Source: Bacillota bacterium
Lineage (GTDB): Bacteria > Bacillota > Clostridia > Peptostreptococcales > Natronincolaceae
Direction of reading: 5' to 3'
Assembly: GCA_023387935.1 (NCBI GenBank)
Contig: JAEWHG010000131.1
Span: 1-64,000, forward strand
Length of the DNA: 64,000 nt
Shown here: piece by piece, positions 17,388 to 28,634 of the stretch
How positions within the stretch are numbered: position 1 is the first letter of the stretch
Layout of the letters: every line of letters begins with the position of its first letter
Made by a program: the position numbers and the translations under genes
The notes under the pieces: model-generated
Told to the model about the DNA's origin: nothing
Databases searched by the model: none
Seen by the model: the letters and a program-made list of their open reading frames with translations, nothing else

Positions 17388-17822
17388 ATGAATTATATAG
17401 TTGTAATTGCAGTTATTATATTAGATCAGTTAAGTAAAATATTAGCTTTAAAATATCTAGCGCCAATAAGGGATATTCCTATTATTGAAAATATATTTCA
17501 TTTAACTTATGTTGAAAATCGCGGTGCTGCGTTTGGGCTTTTTCAAAATCAGAAATTATTTTTCATTATTACAACTCTTTTAGTATTAGGGTTTATATTA
17601 TATTATGCACATCATAATAAACTAAATAGAATAATGGTATTTGCTCTTAGTTTGGTAGCGGGTGGAGCTATTGGGAATTTAATAGATAGAGTTAGATTAG
17701 GCTTTGTTGTTGATTATTTTAACGTTGCAATTATAAATTTTCCTGTATTTAACATAGCTGATTCTGCTGTTGTAATCGGTGCAATTTTAATTAGTATATA
17801 TATATTAAAGAATGATATTTAA
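17388..17822 (+). CDS. lspA: Lipoprotein signal peptidase
   Basis: LspA cleaves signal peptides of prolipoproteins at the lipid-modified cysteine. Four membrane helices fit the 144-residue length. The catalytic aspartates lie in GNLIDRVRLG and FNIADSAVV, and DQLSK and ENRGAAFGLF are also family motifs. ATG 17388 is chosen over TTG 17358 since TAGGAGGG stands ~10 bases before it. lspA-rluD-pyrR is the same order as in B. subtilis. Confidence 0.97.
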   Translation: MNYIVVIAVIILDQLSKILALKYLAPIRDIPIIENIFHLTYVENRGAAFGLFQNQKLFFIITTLLVLGFILYYAHHNKLNRIMVFALSLVAGGAIGNLIDRVRLGFVVDYFNVAIINFPVFNIADSAVVIGAILISIYILKNDI

Positions 17823-17847
17823 TTTGTTTTAAAAGGAGAGATAAACC

Positions 17848-19334
<1,487 letters not shown>

Positions 19335-19340
19335 GATAAA

Positions 19341-19373
19341 GGGTTCCTTAACCAAATAAGGAACCTATTTTTA
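19341..19373 (+). terminator. Terminator between convergent pyrR and rqcH
   Basis: GGTTCCTTA (19342-19350) pairs perfectly with TAAGGAACC (19357-19365), then TATTTTTA. It ends the lspA-rluD-pyrR unit and may also serve rqcH from the other side, less strongly. Confidence 0.88.
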
Positions 19374-19380
19374 ATTTGAA

Positions 19381-21168
19381 TTAAGAATCTAAAGCTTTAA
19401 TATTTGAAATTGATTTCTCTTCACTATCCACTAATATGGTAGAATAGTCAACATAAATTACCATTCCAGGTTTAGCACCACTTTGTTTCCTTACATTTTT
19501 TCGTTGAGTATAGTCAACCGCCACCTTGGTAGAATTTTTACCTTTGCTATAATAAGCTGCCAATGTTGCTGCTTCTAATATGGATTGCTCACCAAATGCT
19601 TCATCTTTTCCTTTTAAAATAACGTGGGATCCTGGCATATCTTTAACGTGGAACCATAAATCCTCTTTAGAAGATATTTTGAAGGTAATCTCATCATTCT
19701 GTTTATTGTTTTTTCCAACAAATATTTCAAAACCTTCTGAAGAAATGAATTTAAGATAATTAGATTTTTTAGTTTGATTAGATTTCATAGGTTTCTTATT
19801 GCTGATCTTTTTCTTGATAAATCCAGTTTCCTCAAGTTCCATACGGATCTCCTCAATATCAGAAAGATGAGTACACTGATCGATGCTTATAATTATTTGT
19901 TCTAAATAATTAATTTCTTCCTCAGCTTTTTCAATTTGGTGATTCACTTGAAAAAGTGCGGTTTTAGCTTTATTATACAGTTTAAAGTATCTTTGTGCAT
20001 TTTGTGCAGGACTCAGTCTTTTATCTAAAGAAATAGTAATTGTGCTATAGTTTTCATCATAATAATTAACAAGTTCTACTTGATCCTCTCCATGAGGTAC
20101 TTGATAAATATTAGCAGTAATTAAGTCTCCATAAAGTTTATACTTCTCTGCTTCCTTGGCATTTTTCAAATCTTTATTCAAGTTACTTAATTTATTATAT
20201 AGGCGGTCTAGTTTTATAGAAATACTTTTTCGCAAATCATTTGTTCTCTGTTTCATACTTTCTCTAGAGGATCTTTGAAGGTAGAAATTCTCTAATAATT
20301 CGTTGATCGATTCAAATTCATGTTTCTTATAATAGTTAAAGTGATTAATTTCAATTGTGTTAAAGTCAATATATTTTCCTGTTTTTTCATCTATATAAAT
20401 AGATGGATGGAAATCATATGATTTAATCTTATCAATTAAATTTATAAAGGAATTATAAATTAAATTTATTTTTTCTTCATCTAAATTGGATAACAGTATA
20501 TTTTCATCAATAGATGAGTTATAACAAATTTCTCTGGAAATAAGCGGGGATATACCGTTGAAACTTGTATAAATAGCTTTATATATAGGTATCCTTTGAT
20601 CCTGACCCTTAATGATTGAGATAAATGACTCCCTGCTATTAATTTCTAAGGGGTTCATTTTATCGTGGGAAGGGGGCATAGAATATTGTAGTCCAGGTAG
20701 AATTTGCCTATATCTACTAATATCAAAAGGAATGCGTTTTATGCTATCGATAACCTTATTAGATTCACAATCTACTAAAATTATGTTACTATGCTTTCCC
20801 ATAATCTCTACTATAAGTTCTTTAGATTTAAGTACATTCAGCTCGTCGAGAGATTCTATGATAATTTTAATCATTCTTTCAAATTGAGGTTGAATAATAT
20901 CTATAATTCTTCCGCCAATCAAATGCTTCCTAAGAACCATACAGAAATTGGGAGGAGTTGTTGGGTTTTCTTTCACAAAATGAGTCAAATGTATTTTAGG
21001 ATAGTTGCTATTTGCAGATAGTAAAACCTTGTGGTTTTTACCACCGCTCCTTACTGTTAAAATTATTTCATCGGCTTCTGGTTGATAGATTTTATCTATT
21101 CTACCGTTACATAATTCGGTTTTCAATTCATGGGTTAATGCTGCTACAACGAATCCATCTAAAGCCAT
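19381..21168 (-). CDS. rqcH: Ribosome quality control protein RqcH (NFACT family)
   Basis: RqcH binds 50S subunits with stalled peptidyl-tRNA and adds C-terminal alanine tails as degradation marks. The protein shows the NFACT-N domain (ALDGFVVAALTHEL), a central helical/coiled-coil region at residues ~290-440 and the NFACT-R domain with EDLWFHVKDMPGSHVILKG. Length ~595 is in the family range. Of two in-frame ATGs, 21168 is preferred because AGGAGG then lies 8 bases upstream; 21174 would be only 2-3 bases away. It was earlier called FbpA after fibronectin-binding. Gene is on the minus strand, divergent from dapF. Confidence 0.95.
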   Translation of the reverse strand: MALDGFVVAALTHELKTELCNGRIDKIYQPEADEIILTVRSGGKNHKVLLSANSNYPKIHLTHFVKENPTTPPNFCMVLRKHLIGGRIIDIIQPQFERMIKIIIESLDELNVLKSKELIVEIMGKHSNIILVDCESNKVIDSIKRIPFDISRYRQILPGLQYSMPPSHDKMNPLEINSRESFISIIKGQDQRIPIYKAIYTSFNGISPLISREICYNSSIDENILLSNLDEEKINLIYNSFINLIDKIKSYDFHPSIYIDEKTGKYIDFNTIEINHFNYYKKHEFESINELLENFYLQRSSRESMKQRTNDLRKSISIKLDRLYNKLSNLNKDLKNAKEAEKYKLYGDLITANIYQVPHGEDQVELVNYYDENYSTITISLDKRLSPAQNAQRYFKLYNKAKTALFQVNHQIEKAEEEINYLEQIIISIDQCTHLSDIEEIRMELEETGFIKKKISNKKPMKSNQTKKSNYLKFISSEGFEIFVGKNNKQNDEITFKISSKEDLWFHVKDMPGSHVILKGKDEAFGEQSILEAATLAAYYSKGKNSTKVAVDYTQRKNVRKQSGAKPGMVIYVDYSTILVDSEEKSISNIKALDS

Positions 21169-21313
21169 TGGCATTACCTCCTATTTAATTTGTAACCATA
21201 ATAGCATAATTTTTAAAATAAAACTAGGTTTTGATGATAAAGTATGCAAAAATAGGTATTGGATAAAATATATTAAAAAAACGTAATATTTTAAAGGGAA
21301 ACAAAATCTATTA

Positions 21314-21342
21314 TTGAATTAAATAGGATATAAGAATAAATA
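21314..21342 (+). promoter_or_regulatory. Possible sigma-A promoter of dapF
   Basis: TTGAAT (21314-21319), 17 bases, TAAATA (21337-21342). It would give a very short leader before the ribosome site at 21346. A moderate match in AT-rich DNA. Confidence 0.3.
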
Positions 21343-21359
21343 GATAAAGGAGTGATAAT

Positions 21360-22199
21360 ATGAGGATCAATTTTAAAAAAATGCATGGTGCAGGGAATGA
21401 CTTTGTTGTAATAAAATATGAAGATTTTCCTTTCGAGGAAAGCTTTAATGATGTAGCAAAAAAAGTCTGTCATAGACATTTTGGTATAGGTGCAGATGGA
21501 TTGTTAATAGTAAATAGATCGGATATAGCTGATTTTAGAATGCAATATTATAATAGCGATGGCTCTTTGGCAGCTATGTGTGGAAATGGCGTTCGATGTT
21601 TTTCAAAGTTTGTTTACGATGAAGGATTAACTGATAAAAAAGTATTTACAGTAGAAACGCTAGCTGGAGTAAAGGAAATTAGTTTAACTACAGAAGATGG
21701 ATTAGCTCAATATGTAAAAGTTAACATGGGTAAAATTACTTATGATTCTGATAAAATTCCTGTTATAACTACTGGTTCTGATTTTATTAATCAAACAATT
21801 AAGATAAACGAAAAGGAATTTATAGCTACAACTGTATTAATGGGGGTACCTCATACTGTTATTTTTACTGAGAAATTAGATATAGACGAAGTTAAAAATT
21901 ACGGGTTCCTAATTGAAAAACATCATATATTTCCCAATAATACAAATGTTAATTTTGCTAAAATAATAGATAAAGGAAATATTGAAGTTAGGACATGGGA
22001 AAGGGGCGCAGGGTATACCTTAGCTTGCGGCACTGGGGTAACCAGTGTTGCTGGAGTTGCTAATAAACTAGGTCTTGTAAATAAAGATGTTAATGTAAAT
22101 GTTGAGGGTGGAAACATCAAAGTAGAAATTAAGGAAGATGAAAGCTTATTTATGAATGGGCCTGCTGAAAATATTTGTTCTGGAATATTTTTTCTTTAA
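21360..22199 (+). CDS. dapF: Diaminopimelate epimerase
   Basis: DapF converts LL- to meso-diaminopimelate for peptidoglycan and lysine. The two catalytic cysteines are in MCGNGVRCF (residue ~74) and LACGTGVTS (residue ~223); the N-terminal [10 protein letters not shown] motif is present. 279 residues is typical. AAGGAGTG precedes the ATG. It heads the unit yicC-remA-gmk-rpoZ-coaBC, though 93 bases separate it from yicC. Confidence 0.98.
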   Translation: MRINFKKMHGAGNDFVVIKYEDFPFEESFNDVAKKVCHRHFGIGADGLLIVNRSDIADFRMQYYNSDGSLAAMCGNGVRCFSKFVYDEGLTDKKVFTVETLAGVKEISLTTEDGLAQYVKVNMGKITYDSDKIPVITTGSDFINQTIKINEKEFIATTVLMGVPHTVIFTEKLDIDEVKNYGFLIEKHHIFPNNTNVNFAKIIDKGNIEVRTWERGAGYTLACGTGVTSVAGVANKLGLVNKDVNVNVEGGNIKVEIKEDESLFMNGPAENICSGIFFL

Positions 22200-22292
22200 T
22201 CTATATAGAAGCAATGCTAAATATGCTTGTAATTATTTGTAGATGAATATAAAATAGTAAACGAGAAACATCAAGTGAGAGGATGAGTAGCT

Positions 22293-23174
22293 ATGATAAA
22301 AAGCATGACAGGCTTCGGTAGAGGTGATTCTCAAGTTGCGGATAAATGCTTTCAGGTAGAGCTTAAATCTGTTAATCATAGATATATGGATATAAGCATA
22401 AAGCTGCCTAAAAAATTTACATACTTAGAAGAGAATATACGTAAAGTCATAAAATCCCATATACAAAGAGGGCGTATAGAAGTTTACATTACTTATGAAA
22501 ATATTGGGGAAAGCGATACTAATATTGTTGTAGATATGGCTTTAGCAAAGGATTATCTAAAAGCATTAACCAGAATAGAAAAAGAGCTGTCAGTACAAAA
22601 TGATGCAACAACATCATTAATTGGTCGTTTTCCAGATGTAATAAAGATAGAAAAAAAAGAAGATAATGAAGATGAAATTTGGGAATGTTTAAACGAAGCT
22701 TTAAATAATGCATTAATGCAAATGATATCAATGAGAAATGATGAAGGAAATAAATTGCAACTAGATTTAATAAAACGTCTAAGCAAAACAAGAGATTACG
22801 TTGCACAAGTCAAAGAGAGAAGTCCTATCATTGTTCAAGAGTATAGATTAAAACTTATGGATAGAATTAAGGAAATGCTAGAAGAAGAATTTTCACTAGA
22901 TGATAATCGTGTAGCAGCAGAAGTCGCATTGTTCGCTGACAAAAGTAATATTACAGAGGAAATTGTTCGACTATGCAGTCATATGGATCAATTTAAAAAC
23001 ACTTTAGATGAAGAGGATGCTGTCGGAAGAAAACTTGATTTTATACTTCAGGAAATGAATAGAGAGGCTAATACAATAGGATCCAAAGCAAATGATTTAA
23101 TCCTATCTAATTTGGTTATTAATATAAAAAGTGAACTTGAGAAAATGAGAGAACAAGTTCAAAATATTGAATAA
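22293..23174 (+). CDS. yicC: YicC/YloC family endoribonuclease
   Basis: YicC-type proteins are hexameric RNases. The 293-residue protein starts with the diagnostic [11 protein letters not shown], contains [19 protein letters not shown] and ends with the DUF1732 block [20 protein letters not shown]. Position before remA, gmk and rpoZ is the same as for yloC in B. subtilis. GAGAGG is ~10 bases before the ATG. Confidence 0.95.
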   Translation: MIKSMTGFGRGDSQVADKCFQVELKSVNHRYMDISIKLPKKFTYLEENIRKVIKSHIQRGRIEVYITYENIGESDTNIVVDMALAKDYLKALTRIEKELSVQNDATTSLIGRFPDVIKIEKKEDNEDEIWECLNEALNNALMQMISMRNDEGNKLQLDLIKRLSKTRDYVAQVKERSPIIVQEYRLKLMDRIKEMLEEEFSLDDNRVAAEVALFADKSNITEEIVRLCSHMDQFKNTLDEEDAVGRKLDFILQEMNREANTIGSKANDLILSNLVINIKSELEKMREQVQNIE

Positions 23175-23187
23175 GGGAGAAATAGTA

Positions 23188-23469
23188 ATGAATATAAAAC
23201 TAATAAATATTGGATTTGGTAATATAGTATCTGCTAGTAGAATAGTAGCTATTGTAAGCCCCGAGTCAGCTCCTATCAAAAGAATTATTCAGGAAGCTAG
23301 GGATAGAGGAATGCTTGTTGATGCAACCTATGGAAGGAGAACTAGGGCAGTAATCGTAACTGATAGTGATCATATCATACTTTCAGCTGTTCAACCAGAG
23401 ACTGTAGCCCATAGATTAAACTCTAAAGATAATGCAAAAGAGGTTGAAAGCGTTGTTGAAGGAGAATAA
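23188..23469 (+). CDS. remA: RemA-like extracellular matrix regulator (DUF370)
   Basis: RemA of B. subtilis is a ring-forming DNA-binding activator of matrix and osmoprotection genes. The 93-residue protein matches the family closely: [29 protein letters not shown] and [16 protein letters not shown] 23188 is the likely start; an upstream ATG at 23167 lies within the end of yicC and before the GGGAG ribosome site. What it regulates in this organism is unknown, and its constant place before gmk suggests a broad role. Confidence 0.95.
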   Translation: MNIKLINIGFGNIVSASRIVAIVSPESAPIKRIIQEARDRGMLVDATYGRRTRAVIVTDSDHIILSAVQPETVAHRLNSKDNAKEVESVVEGE

Positions 23470-23494
23470 TATTGAATAGGAAGAGGAGAAGTAT

Positions 23495-24097
23495 ATGAGC
23501 AGTAAAGGTTTATTAATTGTTGTATCAGGTCCATCTGGTGCAGGAAAAGGAACTATTTGCAAGGAATTATTGAAAAGCAATCCTCACATTAAAGTTTCAA
23601 TATCATCTACTACAAGATTGCCAAGACCTGGTGAAGTAGATGGTATAAATTATTTCTTTACTAAAAAAGATAAATTTGAGGATATGATAAATCATAATGA
23701 TTTTTTAGAGTATGCTATGGTATATGATAATTATTATGGAACACCGAAACAATATGTTATGAATAATCTTGAAAATGGTAATGATGTTTTATTGGAGATC
23801 GATATTGTAGGTGCTCTTCAAATTAAGGATAGATTTGAAGATGCTGTATTTATTTTTATTCTGCCTCCTTCATTAGAAGAGTTGAGAAACAGGATTGTAG
23901 GTAGGGGGACAGAAACTCTATCAGATATTGAAAAACGTTATGGTTCTGCTATTTCTGAAATAGAACAGGTAATTAAGTATGATTATGCAGTTATTAATGA
24001 TGATGTGGACAGGGCTGTAAAAGATATTGAATCAATTATTAGAGCTGAAAAATGTAAAGTTTTAAGAAAACATGATGAAATATTATCAAAATTTTAA
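23495..24097 (+). CDS. gmk: Guanylate kinase
   Basis: Phosphorylates GMP to GDP with ATP. The P-loop SGPSGAGKGT is at residues ~10-19, followed by the GMP-binding SSTTRLPRPGEVDGINYFF and the EIDIVGALQIK segment. 200 residues is normal. It lies 25 bases after remA, with AGGAAGAGGAG in the gap, and is followed directly by rpoZ. Confidence 0.98.
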   Translation: MSSKGLLIVVSGPSGAGKGTICKELLKSNPHIKVSISSTTRLPRPGEVDGINYFFTKKDKFEDMINHNDFLEYAMVYDNYYGTPKQYVMNNLENGNDVLLEIDIVGALQIKDRFEDAVFIFILPPSLEELRNRIVGRGTETLSDIEKRYGSAISEIEQVIKYDYAVINDDVDRAVKDIESIIRAEKCKVLRKHDEILSKF

Positions 24098-24112
24098 TTA
24101 GGAGATGATAAA

Positions 24113-24325
24113 ATGTTGTACCCACCAATTAATGAATTATTAGATAAAGTAGATAGTAGATATACTTTAGTTGTAGCTGCTGCAAAAAGAGCGAGACAAC
24201 TAATTGACGGATCTGAGCCAAAGGTTAATGATCTTTATTCTAAAAAACCAGTGTCAATTGCTACTCAGGAAATATTTGAAGGTGAAGTACTTTATACAAG
24301 TGCAGAAGAAGAAGAAATAGAGTAA
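24113..24325 (+). CDS. rpoZ: RNA polymerase omega subunit
   Basis: A 70-residue protein with the omega motif DSRYTLVVAAAKRARQL followed by KPVSIATQEI. It supports assembly of the beta' subunit. AGGAG stands before the ATG. Pairing with gmk is standard and may tie GTP supply and transcription. Confidence 0.96.
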   Translation: MLYPPINELLDKVDSRYTLVVAAAKRARQLIDGSEPKVNDLYSKKPVSIATQEIFEGEVLYTSAEEEEIE

Positions 24326-24337
24326 GAAGGTGAAAAT

Positions 24338-25531
24338 ATGTTGAAAAACATAAATATTGTTCTCGGTGTCACAGGAGGAATTGCAGCTTATAAGGCTTGT
24401 GATATCGTTAGTAGATTTAAAAAATTGAATGCTAATGTGGATGTTATTATGACAAAATCAGGTGCAGAAATGGTGCAGCCTCACACTTTTCAGGCTTTAA
24501 GCCAAAATCCTGTAATAATTGATACATTTAATACGCCAAGATACTGGGATATTGAACATATTGCATTAGCACAAAAAGCTGATATTTTACTGGTAGCACC
24601 TGCAACAGCAAATATGATAGGTAAGGTTGCTAATGGAATTGCAGATGATATGCTATCTACAACAATAATGGCATCTACTGCAAAAGTTATTTTCGCTCCT
24701 GCTATGAATACTAAAATGTATGAAAACAAAATTGTACAACAAAATATAGAGAAACTAACTTCATTAGGATACGAATTTATTGAGCCTGCATCTGGACGTT
24801 TAGCGTGTGGTGATATTGGAAAAGGTAAATTAGCAGATACAGACGAAATAATAGAATACGTAATAAATGCCATAAGGCCTAATAGGGATTTAGAAGGAAA
24901 GAAAATCTTAATCACTGCTGGTCCAACTAGAGAATCATTAGATCCTGTTCGTTTTATTACGAATCATTCAACTGGTAAAATGGGCTATTCTTTAGCAGAA
25001 GTAGCTTTGGAGAGAGGGGCCGAAGTAACGCTTATCAGCGGGCCTACTAATCTGTGTCCACCCTCAGGGGCTAAAGTAATTAAAATAAATACAACATTAG
25101 AAATGTATGATGCAGTAATGAACAATTATACGGATAAGGATATTATTATTAAATCAGCAGCAGTTGCAGATTATCGTCCTGAAGTAGTTTCTAATAGTAA
25201 GATAAAGAAAAGTGAAGGAAACTTAACTTTAACTTTAGTAAGAAATCCTGATATTTTAAAAGAATTGGGTGGGCTAAAAGAAGACAGAGTACTTGTAGGA
25301 TTTGCCGCTGAAAGTGATAACGTACTTGAAAATGCAAAAGATAAGGTTAATAGAAAGAATTTGGATTTTATTGTTGCAAATGATATTACCCAAGAGGGTG
25401 CAGGATTTGGTACTGATACGAATATTGTTAATATTATAGATAGAAATGGCGACGTAGAAAAAATAGAAAAATCCAGTAAAGTCCAAATTGCGCAACGAAT
25501 TTTAGATAAAGCAAAAAGACTTACTAAATAG
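24338..25531 (+). CDS. coaBC: Phosphopantothenoylcysteine decarboxylase / phosphopantothenate-cysteine ligase
   Basis: Bifunctional coenzyme A enzyme of 397 residues. The N-terminal flavoprotein decarboxylase half shows GVTGGIAAYKACDI, the catalytic-histidine segment WDIEHIALAQKAD, PAMNTKMYEN and LACGDIGKGKLAD. The ligase half begins ~residue 187 with KILITAGPTRESLDPVRFI and NHSTGKMGYSLAE and has KIKKSEG. AGAAGGTG lies before the ATG. It ends the dapF-to-coaBC run, with a terminator behind it. Confidence 0.98.
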   Translation: MLKNINIVLGVTGGIAAYKACDIVSRFKKLNANVDVIMTKSGAEMVQPHTFQALSQNPVIIDTFNTPRYWDIEHIALAQKADILLVAPATANMIGKVANGIADDMLSTTIMASTAKVIFAPAMNTKMYENKIVQQNIEKLTSLGYEFIEPASGRLACGDIGKGKLADTDEIIEYVINAIRPNRDLEGKKILITAGPTRESLDPVRFITNHSTGKMGYSLAEVALERGAEVTLISGPTNLCPPSGAKVIKINTTLEMYDAVMNNYTDKDIIIKSAAVADYRPEVVSNSKIKKSEGNLTLTLVRNPDILKELGGLKEDRVLVGFAAESDNVLENAKDKVNRKNLDFIVANDITQEGAGFGTDTNIVNIIDRNGDVEKIEKSSKVQIAQRILDKAKRLTK

Positions 25532-25540
25532 TATTATACT

Positions 25541-25572
25541 AAAAGGGCTATATAGTCCTTTTGTATTTTTTA
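25541..25572 (+). terminator. Rho-independent terminator after coaBC
   Basis: AAAAGGGCT (25541-25549) pairs with AGTCCTTTT (25554-25562), 9 pairs with one G-U, around ATAT; GTATTTTTTAT follows. Confidence 0.8.
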
Positions 25573-25676
25573 TATTTATCTGACAGCTAAGAGTTATAAG
25601 ATGCTCTCTTCTTTAAGAGAGAGCGAGAACGTAGATAGTAAGCATTGTAGCGCTTATTATATAAGGAGGTGGGTTT

Positions 25677-28163
25677 TTGAAAAAAGATTTAAATATAGTG
25701 CAGGTAATAGTAAATAATAATAGCTATCAAACTGATAAATTATTTACTTATGAGATTCCCACCCATTTATATAATAAAATAATTAGAGGTATGAGGGTTA
25801 TAGTACCCTTTGGTAGGGGGAATCAAAGACTAGAAGCATATGTTTTAAATGTTGCTACTTCACCTGCTGACGATATAAAATTAAAAAAAATACTCGCTGT
25901 TATCGATGAAAAACCGATTCTATCAGAGAATCAATTAAGACTAGTATTTTGGATGCGTAATCAATATTTATGTAAATATATTGAAGCGATACACTGTTTA
26001 ATACCTAAAGGTATGGTAAAAAAAGAAAGAAAACGAATCATATTAGTAAATAATAATTGGGAAAGTTTGATCCCGGCTAATCAGCGCAAAATAAGAAATA
26101 TAATTACGGCTATAATTGATTTAGGTGGCAAGGTATATTTAGACTTATTGATGCAACACGTTGACTACAAAGAAATCAATGATTCTATCAAAATCCTTCT
26201 TGAAAAAAATATTATTGATATCAAATATGAATTTAATAGTAAAATAAATATAAAGACAGAACAATATATCGATATAAATTTTTCAGAGGATCGGTGGGAT
26301 GAGGTTTTAAATTCCCTAAATAAGGCTAAAAAACAGAAGATATCTATGGAAATATTAAAACAGTATGGTAAATGTAGTGTAAAAGAGTTATTGGAAGTAG
26401 CCAATACTGGAAGAGCTACACTGAATAGTTTAAGGGATAGAGGGTATATAAAGTATATTGATGTTGAAATTAAAAGAAATCCGTTTGCCAATAAAGAGTT
26501 TATGAACTTTCCAAAGTTTGTTCCTAATGGAGAGCAACAAGTAGCAATAGATAAGATTAGCAATTCAATAGAAATGGGTACAAGCGATCGATATTTAATA
26601 CATGGTATTACGGGTAGTGGGAAAACTGAAATTTATTTACAATTAATCGAGAAAGCTTTAATAAAAGGTAAACGAGGCATTGTACTAGTTCCGGAAATTT
26701 CACTTACGCCACAGACTGTTGCAAGATTTATGGGAAGATTTGGAGATAGAATAGCTGTTCTTCATAGTAGTCTTTCAGATGGGGAAAGATACGATGAGTG
26801 GAGAAAGATTTTAGACAATGAGGTGGATATCGTAATAGGAGCAAGATCTGCTATTTTCGCTCCGCTTAAAGATTTAGGTATCATTATTATAGATGAGGAG
26901 CATGAACATACTTACAAATCTGATCAGAATCCACGATACAATGCTCTTGAGATTGCTGAATATCGTAGTCAATTAGAAGGTGCTGTATTAGTCTTGGGGT
27001 CTGCTACACCATCCCTTGAAAGCTATCATAAAGCTTTAAATAATCAATTGGATTTAATTACTTTAACTAAAAGAGCAACAAATTCAAAACTACCGTCTGT
27101 AGAGGTAGTTAACATGGTTGATGAGTTTGAACTTGGTAATACTGGAATTTTTAGCAGTACATTACTATCTGCAATGGTGGAAAATCTTAAGAATCAAAAA
27201 CAAACCATATTATTCCTAAATCGGAGAGGATATTCCAGTGTTTTATCCTGTAAAAGCTGTGGTTATACTATAAAATGTGGGCATTGTGATATTACTATGA
27301 CATTTCATAAGACTGAAGGAAAATTAAAATGTCACTATTGCGGAAATATAAAGAACACACCTTCTGTATGTCCTATGTGTAGTAGTGATAGTATTAAATA
27401 CTCGGGAACTGGAACTCAAAAAATCGAGGACTTAGTAAAATTAAATCTACCAAATGCTAGGGTACAACGCATGGATATGGATACAACAAGTCGAAAAGGA
27501 TCACATGAAAAAATATTAGAAAGCTTTGATAATCATGATATTGATATTCTAATAGGAACTCAAATGATATCTAAAGGACTAGATTTTCCTAATGTGACTC
27601 TGGTGGGTATTATTTCTGCCGATTCAACTTTAAATTTACCAGATTTTAGAGCTGCTGAGAGAACCTTTCAGTTAGTTACTCAAGTGGCTGGTAGAGCTGG
27701 TAGAGGTTTAGATGAAGGACGCGTAATTTTACAAACCTATGAGCCAGATCACTATAGTATTGTAGCATCAACTAACCATGATTATAATAGTTTTGCTGAG
27801 AACGAGTTGATCATTAGGAGAGAATTTGGATATCCGCCATTTAATAATTTGATTTTATTAAATTTTTCTGGCAAAGTTGAAAAAGAAGTTGAACGTGTGG
27901 CCAACTCGGTTGCAAATCATATAAAATATATTTTGTACTCCCAAGGATATGAGATATTAGATCATATTATATTGGGTCCTAATCCAAGTATGATAAGTAG
28001 GGTAAAAGAAAACTATAGATATCAAATTTTACTAAAGGATTTAGATGTACCATTTTCATTGCTAAAAAAGGCAGTGAAATATTTGTTAATAGATCATAGA
28101 GGGAAACATATACCACAAAAGCTTACTTGTACAATTGATATAAATCCCTTTAGTATAATTTAA
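25677..28163 (+). CDS. priA: Primosomal replication restart helicase PriA
   Basis: PriA reloads the replisome at stalled forks. The 828-residue protein has an N-terminal DNA-binding domain (VPFGRGNQRLEAYVL), Walker A GITGSGKTE near residue 313, DEEHEHTYK as the Walker B/DEAH box, the zinc-binding insert with CKSCGYTIKCGHC and CHYCG, CPMC cysteines, and the C-terminal helicase motifs with QVAGRAGRG. TTG 25677 is supported by AAGGAGG 8 bases upstream; no ATG is closer. The leader between the coaBC terminator and the start contains a small hairpin (25603-25624) and nothing I recognise. Confidence 0.97.
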   Translation: MKKDLNIVQVIVNNNSYQTDKLFTYEIPTHLYNKIIRGMRVIVPFGRGNQRLEAYVLNVATSPADDIKLKKILAVIDEKPILSENQLRLVFWMRNQYLCKYIEAIHCLIPKGMVKKERKRIILVNNNWESLIPANQRKIRNIITAIIDLGGKVYLDLLMQHVDYKEINDSIKILLEKNIIDIKYEFNSKINIKTEQYIDINFSEDRWDEVLNSLNKAKKQKISMEILKQYGKCSVKELLEVANTGRATLNSLRDRGYIKYIDVEIKRNPFANKEFMNFPKFVPNGEQQVAIDKISNSIEMGTSDRYLIHGITGSGKTEIYLQLIEKALIKGKRGIVLVPEISLTPQTVARFMGRFGDRIAVLHSSLSDGERYDEWRKILDNEVDIVIGARSAIFAPLKDLGIIIIDEEHEHTYKSDQNPRYNALEIAEYRSQLEGAVLVLGSATPSLESYHKALNNQLDLITLTKRATNSKLPSVEVVNMVDEFELGNTGIFSSTLLSAMVENLKNQKQTILFLNRRGYSSVLSCKSCGYTIKCGHCDITMTFHKTEGKLKCHYCGNIKNTPSVCPMCSSDSIKYSGTGTQKIEDLVKLNLPNARVQRMDMDTTSRKGSHEKILESFDNHDIDILIGTQMISKGLDFPNVTLVGIISADSTLNLPDFRAAERTFQLVTQVAGRAGRGLDEGRVILQTYEPDHYSIVASTNHDYNSFAENELIIRREFGYPPFNNLILLNFSGKVEKEVERVANSVANHIKYILYSQGYEILDHIILGPNPSMISRVKENYRYQILLKDLDVPFSLLKKAVKYLLIDHRGKHIPQKLTCTIDINPFSII

Positions 28164-28180
28164 TTTAGGAGGTAAAAAAT

Positions 28181-28624
28181 ATGGCAATTAGAATTATTCG
28201 TAAGGAAGATGATCCGGTACTTAGAAAGATTTCACGAGCTGTGGATAAAATCGACGATAAAATAAGTACACTTTTAGATGATATGATCGATACTATGTAT
28301 GACGCTGATGGCGTAGGATTGGCTGCTCCACAGGTTGGCATTTTAAAAAGAGTAATAGTTATAGATATAGGCGAAGGAGTCATTGAACTAATAAATCCAG
28401 AGATCATCTATGAAGAAGGTAGCCAATGTGGTGGCGAAGGCTGCCTTAGCTTACCGGGGATTTCGGAAGATGTTACAAGACCTGCTTTTGTTAGAGTTAA
28501 GGGCTTAAATAGAAAAGGTCAGGAAATTATAGTTGAGGGTGAAGATCTTTTGGCGAGAGCTCTTTGTCACGAAATTGATCATTTGAATGGAATACTATTC
28601 ATAGATAGAGCAGAAAAGAAATAG
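28181..28624 (+). CDS. def: Peptide deformylase
   Basis: Removes the formyl group from new N-termini. All three metal motifs are intact: [18 protein letters not shown] (Cys ligand) and HEIDHLNG (two His and catalytic Glu). 147 residues fits the short type 1/3 form of Clostridia. TAGGAGGT lies upstream. priA-def-fmt is the common order. Confidence 0.98.
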   Translation: MAIRIIRKEDDPVLRKISRAVDKIDDKISTLLDDMIDTMYDADGVGLAAPQVGILKRVIVIDIGEGVIELINPEIIYEEGSQCGGEGCLSLPGISEDVTRPAFVRVKGLNRKGQEIIVEGEDLLARALCHEIDHLNGILFIDRAEKK

Positions 28625-28634
28625 AGGTGGTTTT

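Noticed and set aside
26165..26563. 132-codon minus-strand frame inside priA
   Set aside because: Antisense to conserved PriA sequence, with no start signal.
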